Shown one piece after another: positions 9,523 through 18,720 of a DNA stretch of 64,000 bases. The position numbers and the translations under genes are program-made. The stretch lies in NCBI GenBank assembly GCA_024682415.1, contig JAIKZG010000031.1, positions 19,923 to 83,922 of the forward strand, written 5' to 3'. Position 1 is the stretch's first letter; the number at the start of each line of letters is the position of its first letter. The notes below the pieces were generated by a model. That model was not told where the DNA came from and did no database searches. It was given only the letters and a program-made list of their open reading frames with translations. Source of the stretch: Prevotella sp. GTDB lineage: Bacteria > Bacteroidota > Bacteroidia > Bacteroidales > Bacteroidaceae.

Positions 9523-11241
9523 TTATTCCTGTTTCTTATTTTTAACATCATAACCATTGTTCTGCTCCATAACAGCGTCCTTGTTGAGCTGAATCTCTGA
9601 CAATGGAATAGGAAGCAAAATGTGAACATCTGGCTTAAATCCTGATGTGCGCTTGCTTTCAGGCACCTTGTCGCCCTCGTCGCTGTAATGCTCCACACGG
9701 TTGGCAAGCTGACCTGTACGAACCAATGTCATACGACGGTTTTCCTCGCTTATCAGCTCACGAGCGCGCTCATCGAGAATGAAGTCGATATTGATGTCGC
9801 CGGCATAAACCTTTCCAGCATCGGCGATACCTGTCTCCTCACGATAAGTCTTGAAGGCACGGTCGCGGATTACGTTGATGTCGTCGGCAGCACCCTGCAA
9901 ATTGCCCTGACGGAAGCGAGCCTCGGCACGAAGAAGGAAAGCCTCAGCGTAACGCATTACAGGCCAGTCTTTCACGATAGCGTAGCCGAAGTCGTCGGTA
10001 GTGTCATATCCGCCCCACTTGGTAGGATGAGGATAGAACACATTCAGAGAGTCGCCCTCACGAGGTATCACCTTGTCGCCCGTCTTCACTGTTATCACCT
10101 TAACGGCTTTCGCGTCTTTCGCGTCTACGCGATAGCCATTAGCGTCGATACCGATTTCCTCTTCATAACCAGGACGGTTATACCAAAGCACACGACGGAT
10201 GTTATAATTAGAGTTGCGGATGTCGCCCTCCTGGAACAATCTGTATTTCACGAAGTTGCTAAGGCGCAGACGACCATTGCCACGACCTCCGAGAGAGTCG
10301 CAGTTTTGCATACCAACGTATTTATGGAATGCACAAACCCAATTACGACGCTGCTGCGGATTGTCGATAGTACCGCCCGTAACGTTGCGGTTGTATTCCA
10401 TCTCGAAAGTCCAGATAGCCTCTGTGTTGCCCTGAGAGCGACGCTGATTGCCCCAGCGGAACATGTCATGATAGAAATCTCCCGGATCTTCCTTAAACAC
10501 GCCATAGCGTTTCTGGATAAGCTCATAGTTACCCTCTGTGATTATAGGGTCGATGGCATGCTCTGCCTTTGCGAAATAAGAGTTGTCACGCATACCCATG
10601 CGAAGGAATGCTTCGCCGGCAAGCATGCGCGCCATATCCTTATTAATACGGCTCGGAGCTTTTGCGCTGCCCACGGCAGGCAGATTAGCCATTGCTGCTG
10701 TGAGATCGGCTTCTATCACTGCGTCTACCTCTGCCACCTCGTTACGCACATAGTCGGTGCGTGGCACTGTGGTAGACTCGGTAATCAATGGCACTTTGCC
10801 CCAAAGCGTAACGAGAGAGTTGTAGGCATAAGCACGGAAGAACTGTGCCTCGCCCTTCTCCGCGTCGGTGGCATTGGCGCTGTTGATGATAAGATTTGCA
10901 CTGTTGATGATGTCGTAAAGACCTTCCCAGAAGAAGCTTACGGCAGCATTCTCAGAAGTGAGTTCGGCATATTTATAGAAAGGAGTTTCCACACCTTCCA
11001 CGTCGCCCGGCGCGCCCACGTCGGTACCGTCCTGCCAGCAGCCTACGAAGCCCTGATGACCAGACCATCCCCAGATTGCGGCATACTGTCGATGCAAGCC
11101 CACGAGTTTAGCGTTCACGTCGTCCACATCAGTACCATAACTTGAGTACATGTGCTCGTCGAGGAAACTATCTCCGCACGATGCGGTGCCCACCGTAAGC
11201 GCGGCACCCATCATCATATATACTATATTTTTCAGTCTCAT
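9523..11241 (-). CDS. SusD/RagB family nutrient-binding outer membrane lipoprotein
   Basis: Lipobox 'GTASCGDSFLD'; 'GEAQFFRAYAYNSLVTLWGKVPLI'; 'PVMRYAEAFLLRAEARFRQG' SusD signatures; downstream of SusC. Confidence 0.93.
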   Translation of the reverse strand: MRLKNIVYMMMGAALTVGTASCGDSFLDEHMYSSYGTDVDDVNAKLVGLHRQYAAIWGWSGHQGFVGCWQDGTDVGAPGDVEGVETPFYKYAELTSENAAVSFFWEGLYDIINSANLIINSANATDAEKGEAQFFRAYAYNSLVTLWGKVPLITESTTVPRTDYVRNEVAEVDAVIEADLTAAMANLPAVGSAKAPSRINKDMARMLAGEAFLRMGMRDNSYFAKAEHAIDPIITEGNYELIQKRYGVFKEDPGDFYHDMFRWGNQRRSQGNTEAIWTFEMEYNRNVTGGTIDNPQQRRNWVCAFHKYVGMQNCDSLGGRGNGRLRLSNFVKYRLFQEGDIRNSNYNIRRVLWYNRPGYEEEIGIDANGYRVDAKDAKAVKVITVKTGDKVIPREGDSLNVFYPHPTKWGGYDTTDDFGYAIVKDWPVMRYAEAFLLRAEARFRQGNLQGAADDINVIRDRAFKTYREETGIADAGKVYAGDINIDFILDERARELISEENRRMTLVRTGQLANRVEHYSDEGDKVPESKRTSGFKPDVHILLPIPLSEIQLNKDAVMEQNNGYDVKNKKQE

Positions 11242-11254
11242 AGTTAGTGATTGT

Positions 11255-14200
11255 TTAGAAAGTTAAGTTTACACCGAATACATAACTCTTTGTCATAGGA
11301 TAAGAGTTCTCGTATCCACCCCATCCACGCTGTATTTCAGAAGACTCCGGGTCCCAACCTGTCCAGTCGGTCCATGTGACAAGGTTGCGTCCGCTTACAT
11401 AGAGCTGCAAGCCTCCGATATGGAGCATATCCGTAATGTTCTTAGGGAAAGTGTAGCTCAATGTCACGTCTTTCAAGCGAGTGTAGGCAGCCTTCTGTGG
11501 GAATCCATATCCGTGAGGGTTAGAATCCTTACGGAGAGAGCGCCACTCGTTGCTCTTGTTTTCAGGAGTCCAGTAACCTATTTCCGTAGTAGTGTTACGG
11601 CGTCCCATCTCATCACCAGCCATAGCTATGAGAGCGTTGTTGCGCATAATGCCCTGAGTGGTCTGAATGAAGAAGCTGAGAGTGAAGTCCTTATAAGTGA
11701 ATGTGTTGGTCAAGCCGCCTATCCACTTAGGAGTAGTCTGTCCTATTACGCGGCGGTCGCCGTCGGTAATCTGATGGTCGCCATCGAGGTCGGCAAGCTT
11801 CACGTCGCCAGGCTTAGCGATAGGGTCTACCTGCAAATGGTCGCCACGAGCTATTTCGTCTTCCTGCCAGATACCCACTTTCTTATAATCATAGATTACT
11901 CCGATAGGGTTGCCGATAAACCAGCGGTTTCCCAAATCGCTCTGCTTGTCGCCATAGAGGTCTATGATTTCGTTCTTGTTCCACGACCACACGAGATTAG
12001 AGCTCCATGTGAAGTCCTTGGTTACGATATTCTTTGAGTTGATGGTAAGTTCCACACCGGTGTTCTTTGTCTCACCCATGTTAGAATACACGCTGTTGAA
12101 GCCTGAAACCTTAGGCAAGTTGCGTCTTAGCAACAAGTCGGTGGTCTTAGAGAAGTAAACGTCTAAAGTACCATTGATGCGGTTGTTGAGGAAGCCGAAG
12201 TCCAAACCTACGTTGAAAGTCTTCGTTGTCTCCCAGCTCAGTCCTGAGTTACCCATAGCATCGCTTGGGATAAGGGCAGCGTTGGCAGCACCGTTCATGG
12301 CGAGCATAGCAGTGTTCATCTTGCTCAATGTCTGATAAACGCCGATAGCCTCGTTACCTGCCTTACCATAAGAAAGACGAAGCTTCAAATTGTTCATCCA
12401 TTCAGTAGCCTTCTCCATGAACGACTCGTTGGTGATATTCCAGCCGAGAGCCACAGAAGGGAATGTGCCCCACTTGTTGCCCTTGCTGAATACAGAAGAA
12501 CCATCACGACGCACAGTGAATGTGAACAGATAGCGGCTGTCGTAAGAATAGTTTACGCGTCCCATCTGTGAGCACGTTGTGTAAAGGTCGGCATAAGAAG
12601 CCACTTCAGGAGTTTCACCGCTGCCGAGGTTATACCACAATAGATTATCATTGATAAACTTGCTTGCCTTTGCCGTGTTGTCGTTGTATTTCTTGCGTGA
12701 AGCAGCATAAAGTCCAGTGAGGTCGATATGATGCTTGCCGAAATCACGTGCGTAAGAAAGAATGTTCTCAGCTGTATATGTCTGAGTGTCGCCGTTGAAA
12801 ATCTCGCCGTAGCCGGTGTTGTTGTTTTGCAATCTTCCGTTATAGTAGCTGTTGCGGTTGGTGACGTAAGCATAACCGAAGTTAAACTTATATTTCAGTC
12901 CGCGGAGAGGCTTCCATATCTTGCCGAAGCTGATTTCTGCATATCCGTTGAGATTGATGTTCCATTGTCTGCGCTCATGCTTCTGAGTAGTGCCGAGCAT
13001 AGGGTTGGTAAACAAGGTCTCTGAATACATAGGATAGATGCAGTAAGTGCCGTCGTCATTAAATTCCTTTGCGTAAGGCGACATTGATTCTGCCATTACG
13101 AAGTTCACTCGTCCGCCGTCCTTGTTGTGAGAAACTACGTAAGTATTTGTGCCCACTCTCATGTAGTCGGTCACGTCCATATCTATATTCGTGCGCATTG
13201 AGTAGCGCTTATAGTTGTAGCCTTTGAGCAGACCTTTCTGGTTCATGTAGTCGCCCGAAATGAAATATTTCACATGCTCAGCGCCACCGTTTATGCTTAC
13301 GTTATGATTCTGAATGATACCAGTCTGCGTAGCCTCGTCTATCCAGTCGGTTTCCTTGCCGGCAGCCTGATTTTCTACCTCATACTGATTTTTCACGAAC
13401 TCATTAATCATGGTTTCGCCGGCATTCTGAGCCACATAGTCCTTATAACGCTGAGTGATCTGCTCACCGTTACAGAAATTAAGCTTATTTGTGAAATCTT
13501 CTATGCCGAGATAGCCATTATAGCTGATTTTCGGCTTGCCGTCGGAGCCATGCTTCGTGGTGATAAGGATTACGCCGTTGGCACCATTCATACCATAGAT
13601 GGCTGTTGCCGAAGCGTCCTTCAAAATCTCCATCGACTCGATGTCGCCCGGGTTGATATCGTTGAGCGAGCCGCCTGCCTTGCTGATAGGCACACCGTCC
13701 ACCACGATGTAAGGGCCTGAGTTGGCATTGATAGAGTTCTGTCCGCGCACGAGAGCCGAAGGAGCGTCGCCCGGAATTGCCGACGACTGCTGAATGGTAA
13801 CGCCGGCTGCAGTACCCTGCACAGCCTGCAACACATTAGATACAGGCAGTTTCTCCAATCTTTCCTTGCGGATTGAAGTCACAGAACCAGTGACATCGCT
13901 CTTCTTCTGCACACCATAACCTACCACCACCACTTCGTCTACCAAAGCAGCGTCTTCCTTCAAGGTCACATTTCTTGCGGCATTGGCAGCCACGATAGAA
14001 GTCTGATAGCCCACGTAAGACACTTCGAGTTTCGCGCCCGAAGGCACATTGATTGAGAAGTTACCGTCGATGTCGGTAATCACGCCATTCTTGGCGTTAC
14101 CCACTTCGCGCACGGTAGCGCCTATTACAGGCTCTCCGTTTGCATCAACCACAGTACCCGATACGCGTCTCTGCTGACCTGCCTGAGCTGCGATACTTTC

Positions 14201-14320
14201 AGTACCTGCCGCCCTTAGCAAACCTGCCGTCATGCATTGTGGGGCTATCATCAAGCCCGCACTTGCCATCACCAAAGCTGCGACCCTTTGCGATGAGCAT
14301 TTCAATAAATCTTTTCTCAT
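11255..14320 (-). CDS. SusC/RagA family TonB-linked outer membrane protein
   Basis: 'RRVSGTVVDANGEPVIGATVREVG' carboxypeptidase-regulatory-like domain; 'DEVVVVGYGVQKKSDVTGSV'; 'PYIVVDGVPIS'. Confidence 0.95.
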   Translation of the reverse strand: MRKDLLKCSSQRVAALVMASAGLMIAPQCMTAGLLRAAGTESIAAQAGQQRRVSGTVVDANGEPVIGATVREVGNAKNGVITDIDGNFSINVPSGAKLEVSYVGYQTSIVAANAARNVTLKEDAALVDEVVVVGYGVQKKSDVTGSVTSIRKERLEKLPVSNVLQAVQGTAAGVTIQQSSAIPGDAPSALVRGQNSINANSGPYIVVDGVPISKAGGSLNDINPGDIESMEILKDASATAIYGMNGANGVILITTKHGSDGKPKISYNGYLGIEDFTNKLNFCNGEQITQRYKDYVAQNAGETMINEFVKNQYEVENQAAGKETDWIDEATQTGIIQNHNVSINGGAEHVKYFISGDYMNQKGLLKGYNYKRYSMRTNIDMDVTDYMRVGTNTYVVSHNKDGGRVNFVMAESMSPYAKEFNDDGTYCIYPMYSETLFTNPMLGTTQKHERRQWNINLNGYAEISFGKIWKPLRGLKYKFNFGYAYVTNRNSYYNGRLQNNNTGYGEIFNGDTQTYTAENILSYARDFGKHHIDLTGLYAASRKKYNDNTAKASKFINDNLLWYNLGSGETPEVASYADLYTTCSQMGRVNYSYDSRYLFTFTVRRDGSSVFSKGNKWGTFPSVALGWNITNESFMEKATEWMNNLKLRLSYGKAGNEAIGVYQTLSKMNTAMLAMNGAANAALIPSDAMGNSGLSWETTKTFNVGLDFGFLNNRINGTLDVYFSKTTDLLLRRNLPKVSGFNSVYSNMGETKNTGVELTINSKNIVTKDFTWSSNLVWSWNKNEIIDLYGDKQSDLGNRWFIGNPIGVIYDYKKVGIWQEDEIARGDHLQVDPIAKPGDVKLADLDGDHQITDGDRRVIGQTTPKWIGGLTNTFTYKDFTLSFFIQTTQGIMRNNALIAMAGDEMGRRNTTTEIGYWTPENKSNEWRSLRKDSNPHGYGFPQKAAYTRLKDVTLSYTFPKNITDMLHIGGLQLYVSGRNLVTWTDWTGWDPESSEIQRGWGGYENSYPMTKSYVFGVNLTF

Positions 14321-14571
14321 GTGTTACAAGGTTGGTCGTTATAAATTAAACGTTACGTTAGTTATTACAATTTTTTAATTGTTAATTTATTAGTTTTTTA
14401 TTTGATTAATTTAGTTATTTTGGGTTATTACTAGGCAAATATAAGATTTCTTTTTCAATCAGCAACATTTTTTTGCTAAAAATTTGGTAAGTCTTGTATC
14501 TTTCCGTTTTCTTTCTCGTGCTCCTTTTTATGATTTTGCACTCCACTTTTTACGGCAATTCCCCCTCAAAA

Positions 14572-14699
14572 GTTGAAAAAGTGGCAATTTTGAGCGAAAA
14601 TCGGTTGGAAAAACGGCAAATTTTCCCATTTTTCGGTTGGAAAAGTGACAAAAATCGCCAAAATTCGGTTGGAAAAGTGGATTTTTACTATCTTTGCTA
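14572..14699 (+). repeat. 32-bp-period tandem repeat (4 units) upstream of AAA ATPase
   Basis: GTTGgAAAAG-type units start at 14572, 14604, 14636 and 14668 (exact 32-bp spacing); last unit contains a TAnnTTTG box (TATCTTTG). Confidence 0.8.
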
Positions 14700-14728
14700 C
14701 ATATAAACGATATAAATATCAACTCGTT

Positions 14729-16084
14729 ATGCTAAGAAGGAAGATTGATAAGATTATCAGCGATTTTTATAATAATGAGAAGAAAGCCCTTCTCATTACA
14801 GGAGCGCGCCAAATCGGGAAATCATTCTCTATAAGGGAATATGGCAAGAAACATTTTAAAAGATATGTAGAGATAAATTTCATCAAGACGCCTAACGCAA
14901 CAAGCATTTTCAAAAGCTATACCGACAGCAACGACATCCTGCTGCGCTTGTCTGCATTTTCAGACGAACCGCTCATTAAAGGCGACACCTTTATATTCTT
15001 CGATGAAGTGCAGGCGTGCCCGGAAGTTGTGACCGCCATTAAATTCTTAGTAGAAGACGGCAGTTATCGCTATGCGCTCAGCGGTTCTATGCTTGGCGTA
15101 GAGCTTAAAGATTTGCGTTCTGCTCCAGTAGGATATATGGATATTGAGAATATGTATCCTCTTGATTTTGAGGAGTTCTTAATGGCGATAGGAGTAAACG
15201 ACGATGTCATCAGCTCCGTGCGCAACGCATGGGAAAATCGTATTCCTGTAGACAGCTTTATCCACGACAGATTAATCAATGCTTTCCGACTATATCTTGT
15301 TGTCGGCGGTATGCCTGACGTAGTAAACAGATATATAGAAAGCAACGACTTGAATCAAGTGATGAATGTGCAGAATGAGATTCTCAAGCTATATAAGGTT
15401 GATGCCACTCAATACGACAAAGAGGAGAAGCTGAACATCAATGAAGTGTTCGACATCATTCCGTCGGAACTAAACTCTAAGAACAAGCGATTCATTTTGA
15501 AGAACCTTAATGAGAAAAGCAAGTTCCGCAAATATGAGGATAGTTTCCTTTGGCTGAAAAACGCCGGTGTAGCTCTTCCTGTCTACAATGCCGAAGAGCC
15601 TAAAACGCCATTGGTGCTTGCTCGTACGAGGAGTCTGTTTAAGCTGTTTCAGAACGACGTCGGGTTGCTCGCTGCCCAATATGCTGATGGCATTCAGCTA
15701 AAAATCATCAGTGGCGACGACGATATTAATTTCGGTGCGATATATGAGAATGTCGTGGCACAGGAGCTTACCGCTCACGGCTTCGGACAACTCTATTATT
15801 ATAACAACAAGAAGCAGGGCGAACTTGATTTCGTGATTGAGCATAACGACAGAGTTTTGCCGATAGAAGTAAAATCAGGCAAAGATTACAAACGCCACAG
15901 AGCATTGAATAACATCATGTCTATGGATGAATACGACATCAATGACGCAATAGTATTGAGCAACGAGAATCTCTCTACAGAAGGAAACATCCTCTATGCT
16001 CCCATATACATGACAATGTTTATAACAAAGAAAAGAATTCAATCACCATTGATTTACAAATTTGATTTAGATGGTTTGAAATAA
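14729..16084 (+). CDS. AAA-family ATP-binding protein with DUF4143-like C-terminal domain
   Basis: 'ALLITGARQIGKSFSIREYG' Walker A; 'DTFIFFDEVQACPEVVTAIKFL' Walker B; 'GELDFVIEHNDRVLPIEVKSGKDYKRH' nuclease-like motif; first ATG at 14729. Confidence 0.88.
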   Translation: MLRRKIDKIISDFYNNEKKALLITGARQIGKSFSIREYGKKHFKRYVEINFIKTPNATSIFKSYTDSNDILLRLSAFSDEPLIKGDTFIFFDEVQACPEVVTAIKFLVEDGSYRYALSGSMLGVELKDLRSAPVGYMDIENMYPLDFEEFLMAIGVNDDVISSVRNAWENRIPVDSFIHDRLINAFRLYLVVGGMPDVVNRYIESNDLNQVMNVQNEILKLYKVDATQYDKEEKLNINEVFDIIPSELNSKNKRFILKNLNEKSKFRKYEDSFLWLKNAGVALPVYNAEEPKTPLVLARTRSLFKLFQNDVGLLAAQYADGIQLKIISGDDDINFGAIYENVVAQELTAHGFGQLYYYNNKKQGELDFVIEHNDRVLPIEVKSGKDYKRHRALNNIMSMDEYDINDAIVLSNENLSTEGNILYAPIYMTMFITKKRIQSPLIYKFDLDGLK

Positions 16085-16123
16085 ACTCCTCGCCATACTA
16101 TTAATCAATCTCAATATCTCGTT

Positions 16124-16187
16124 ATCCTAACGCTGTTAGAACGCCATTCGAACGATGTTCTAACAGCGTTAGGATTGCGTTTTTTTT
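16124..16187 (+). terminator. Strong intrinsic terminator followed by T8/G8 homopolymers
   Basis: Perfect 19-bp inverted repeat ATCCTAACGCTGTTAGAAC (16124-16142) / GTTCTAACAGCGTTAGGAT (16157-16175), then T8 and a G8 tract to 16195. Confidence 0.85.
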
Positions 16188-16502
16188 GGGGGGGGAATGA
16201 CAAGAATCGATTTTTAATCACAAAATTAGTATTATTGTGGATAATATACTTTGCATGGTGTTACTTATTATTTTTCTCACGATACAAAGCTTTTAAAATG
16301 CTTTTAAAACCATGCGAAAAAGCTCGAAAACCGAGTAAAATATTTAAACATGGTGAGTTTAAATATTTCATCATTAGTAATCACCACCTTAATTTTACCG
16401 AAAAACTTGTATAGCAACGTATTAAGAATTTCTAAGAAGCGGATTAAACTACATATATTGTAAATATTAAAATGTTAATGGTTGCAAAATTCGAGGTTCG
16501 TA

Positions 16503-16953
16503 GAAATTTCTTGGCGACCGAAAATCAAACTTGATTGGAGCTGGAAATTCCTTGGCGAAGCAAAATCAAACTTGATTGAGTTTGGAAATTCCTTGGCGAC
16601 ACGAAAGCAAACTTGATTGAGCGTAGAGATTCCTCAGCGAAGCAAAAGCAAACTTGATTGGACTTAGAGATTCCTTGGCGAAGCAAAATCAAACTTGATT
16701 GAGTTTGGAAATTCCTTGGCGACCGAAAATCAAACTTGATTGTAGCTGGAAATTCCTTGGCGACACGAAAGCAAACTTGATTGAGCGTAGAGATTCCTTG
16801 GCGACACGAAAGCAAACTTGATTGGACTTGGAAATTCCTCAGCGGAGCAAAAGCAAACTTGATTGAGCGTAGAGATTCATTGACGACACGAAACCAAACT
16901 TGATTGAGCGTAGAGATTCCTTGGCGAAGCGAAACTCAACTTGAACAGCATAA
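16503..16953. repeat. 41-bp tandem repeat array 1 (11 units, last degenerate)
   Basis: GAAATTCCTTGGCGAMRCRAAAKCAAACTTGATTGRRSNTR units start at 16503, 16544, 16585, 16626, 16667, 16708, 16749, 16790, 16831, 16872 and 16913; every spacing is exactly 41. Confidence 0.97.
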
Positions 16954-16995
16954 AAAAATGGCTCATACACGATGTTTCATGTATGAGCCATTTTT
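16954..16995. terminator. Bidirectional hairpin terminator
   Basis: AAAAATGGCTCATACA / TGTATGAGCCATTTTT. Confidence 0.8.
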
Positions 16996-17010
16996 ATTAT
17001 AACAAGCATT

Positions 17011-18513
17011 TTACAGATACTTGCTGAAATCCGTCAGGTGCATGTCGCCCTGCTTTAGGAATGTATCATGGAAAGCGAAGGCTGCCGTCATGCTCTGCGG
17101 CTCATGACCGCTCGCGGCGATATGAAGATACTCACGGAGGAGAGGACGGTAATCGGGGTGAGCACAGTTTTCTATTATCTCGTGCGCACGATGAAGAGGG
17201 CCCTTTCCACGGAGGTCGGCAACGCCCTGCTCGGTGATGATGACATCTACATCATGCTCTGTGCTGTCGATATGAGAGCACATTGGCACGATGGCACTTA
17301 TCACGCCCCCTTTAGCAACGGAAGGAGTATAGAAAATGGTGAGAGAACCGTTGCGCGCGTAGTCGCACGAACCGCCAATACCGTTCATAAGTGTAGAGCC
17401 ACACACATGGCTGGAATTCTCATTGCCATAGATGTCGCACTCCAAAGCCGTGTTCATGGCAATGACACCGAAACGACGGATAAGCTCCGGAGAATTGGCA
17501 AGCTCGCTCGGACGCAGGGTGATATGCTTGCTGAAGAAGTCGATATTGTCGTAAACATGTTGCAGGCACTCGTTGGTGACGGTGAGAGCGGTGCAGTTGG
17601 CATGATCTATCTGTCCGTTCTCAATCATGCGGATTACAGCGTCTTGAGAAACCTCGCTGAACACGTTCATCACAGGCAGCCCCTTACACTCGCTGATAGC
17701 GGAAAGCACGGCATTGCCCGTAGCCCCCACTCCGCTTTGTATGGGGAAGAAGTCGGCAGGGATATGCCCCGCCTTCTGATCCCTCAACAGAAATTCAGCC
17801 ACATTCTGCCCGATGGCTCTCGTGGCATCATCCACATCCTTGAAAGAACGAGCCTCCTCGGGGATGTTGCTCTCCACCACGCCGACCACCTTTGACGCGT
17901 CGATCTCCACAAAAGGAGAGCCGAAACGGTCGTCGAGACGCATCATAGGTATCGGTTCACGGTTGGGATACTCCTTAAATTCATAAACATCATGCAACTT
18001 ATATGATTCCGGGCTGTGAAATCTGTTCAACTCAATGATAATTCTCTCTGCCAACCTCACTATGGTGGGCACAATGCCCTCAGCGGAAGTCAGCGCAACC
18101 TTGTATTTATCGCCCACTCTCTCAATAGACGACACCTCAATGAAAGCCCAATCGATCTTTCCATAATACCCACGGCGAAGACGCTCGCCCACATGCCCGA
18201 GGTGCATGTCCTCATATTCTATCTCTCCCAAATTGGTGTGGGTGCGGAAATCCTTGTTAGTAGAAAACGGCGCGCGGAATTTCAGCGCGTGAGCCTTGGC
18301 GAAATCTCCCTCAAGACTCTGACACGACGAAGCCCCCGTAATCATTCCTATGGCAAACGGACGACCCTGCTCATGCAGAGTGACAGCACGCTTGGAAAGC
18401 TCGCGCGCCACAGCCTTTGCCACGCCATTAGGAGTGAAGCCGCTGAAAGCGATTGTCGCTCCGTCGGAAATCATCGCTGCGCCCTCGGCAGCCGTCAACT
18501 TAATATAATCCAT
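17011..18513 (-). CDS. Acetyl-CoA hydrolase/transferase family protein (probable succinyl-CoA:acetate CoA-transferase)
   Basis: 'IAFSGFTPNGVAKAVARELSKRA', 'SGVGATGNAVLSAI', 'DVDVIITEQGVADLRGKGPLHRA'. Confidence 0.88.
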   Translation of the reverse strand: MDYIKLTAAEGAAMISDGATIAFSGFTPNGVAKAVARELSKRAVTLHEQGRPFAIGMITGASSCQSLEGDFAKAHALKFRAPFSTNKDFRTHTNLGEIEYEDMHLGHVGERLRRGYYGKIDWAFIEVSSIERVGDKYKVALTSAEGIVPTIVRLAERIIIELNRFHSPESYKLHDVYEFKEYPNREPIPMMRLDDRFGSPFVEIDASKVVGVVESNIPEEARSFKDVDDATRAIGQNVAEFLLRDQKAGHIPADFFPIQSGVGATGNAVLSAISECKGLPVMNVFSEVSQDAVIRMIENGQIDHANCTALTVTNECLQHVYDNIDFFSKHITLRPSELANSPELIRRFGVIAMNTALECDIYGNENSSHVCGSTLMNGIGGSCDYARNGSLTIFYTPSVAKGGVISAIVPMCSHIDSTEHDVDVIITEQGVADLRGKGPLHRAHEIIENCAHPDYRPLLREYLHIAASGHEPQSMTAAFAFHDTFLKQGDMHLTDFSKYL

Positions 18514-18642
18514 AAGCTATATGTGTATTTTTATTCTCTCTATTCGTTGTTTATGACCACAAAGATACACATATTTTTCATTTTTCAAAATAAATATGCA
18601 AATAAAGTTATTATAATGGATTTATATGCAATAAATAAAAAA

Positions 18643-18671
18643 GAATGAAGAGCCTGAGAAGCCCTTCATTC
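18643..18671. terminator. Hairpin terminator
   Basis: GAATGAAG ... CTTCATTC. Confidence 0.5.
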
Positions 18672-18720
18672 GTCTACTAAAGCTATGAACAAATCTTGTT
18701 ATTATGGAAATTTTATGACC

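Noticed and set aside
9688-11145. 485-aa plus-strand ORF antisense to SusD
   Set aside because: No recognisable domain; the opposite strand encodes a clear SusD protein. Long shadow ORF from codon bias.
16175-16414. 79-aa ORF starting in the terminator/G8 tract
   Set aside because: Start lies in a terminator arm with a homopolymer; no domain or signal recognised; probably non-coding.
16525-16815. Minus-strand 96-aa ORF (MLSCRQGISTLNQVCF...)
   Set aside because: Lies wholly within the 41-bp array; the period is not divisible by 3, so all frames read permuted versions of the same peptide. Most likely an artefact of the repeat. The similar ORF at 63698-63988 is rejected for the same reason.
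16503-16953. CRISPR array
   Set aside because: Units are contiguous 41-mers with no unique spacers, and no cas genes are in the window.
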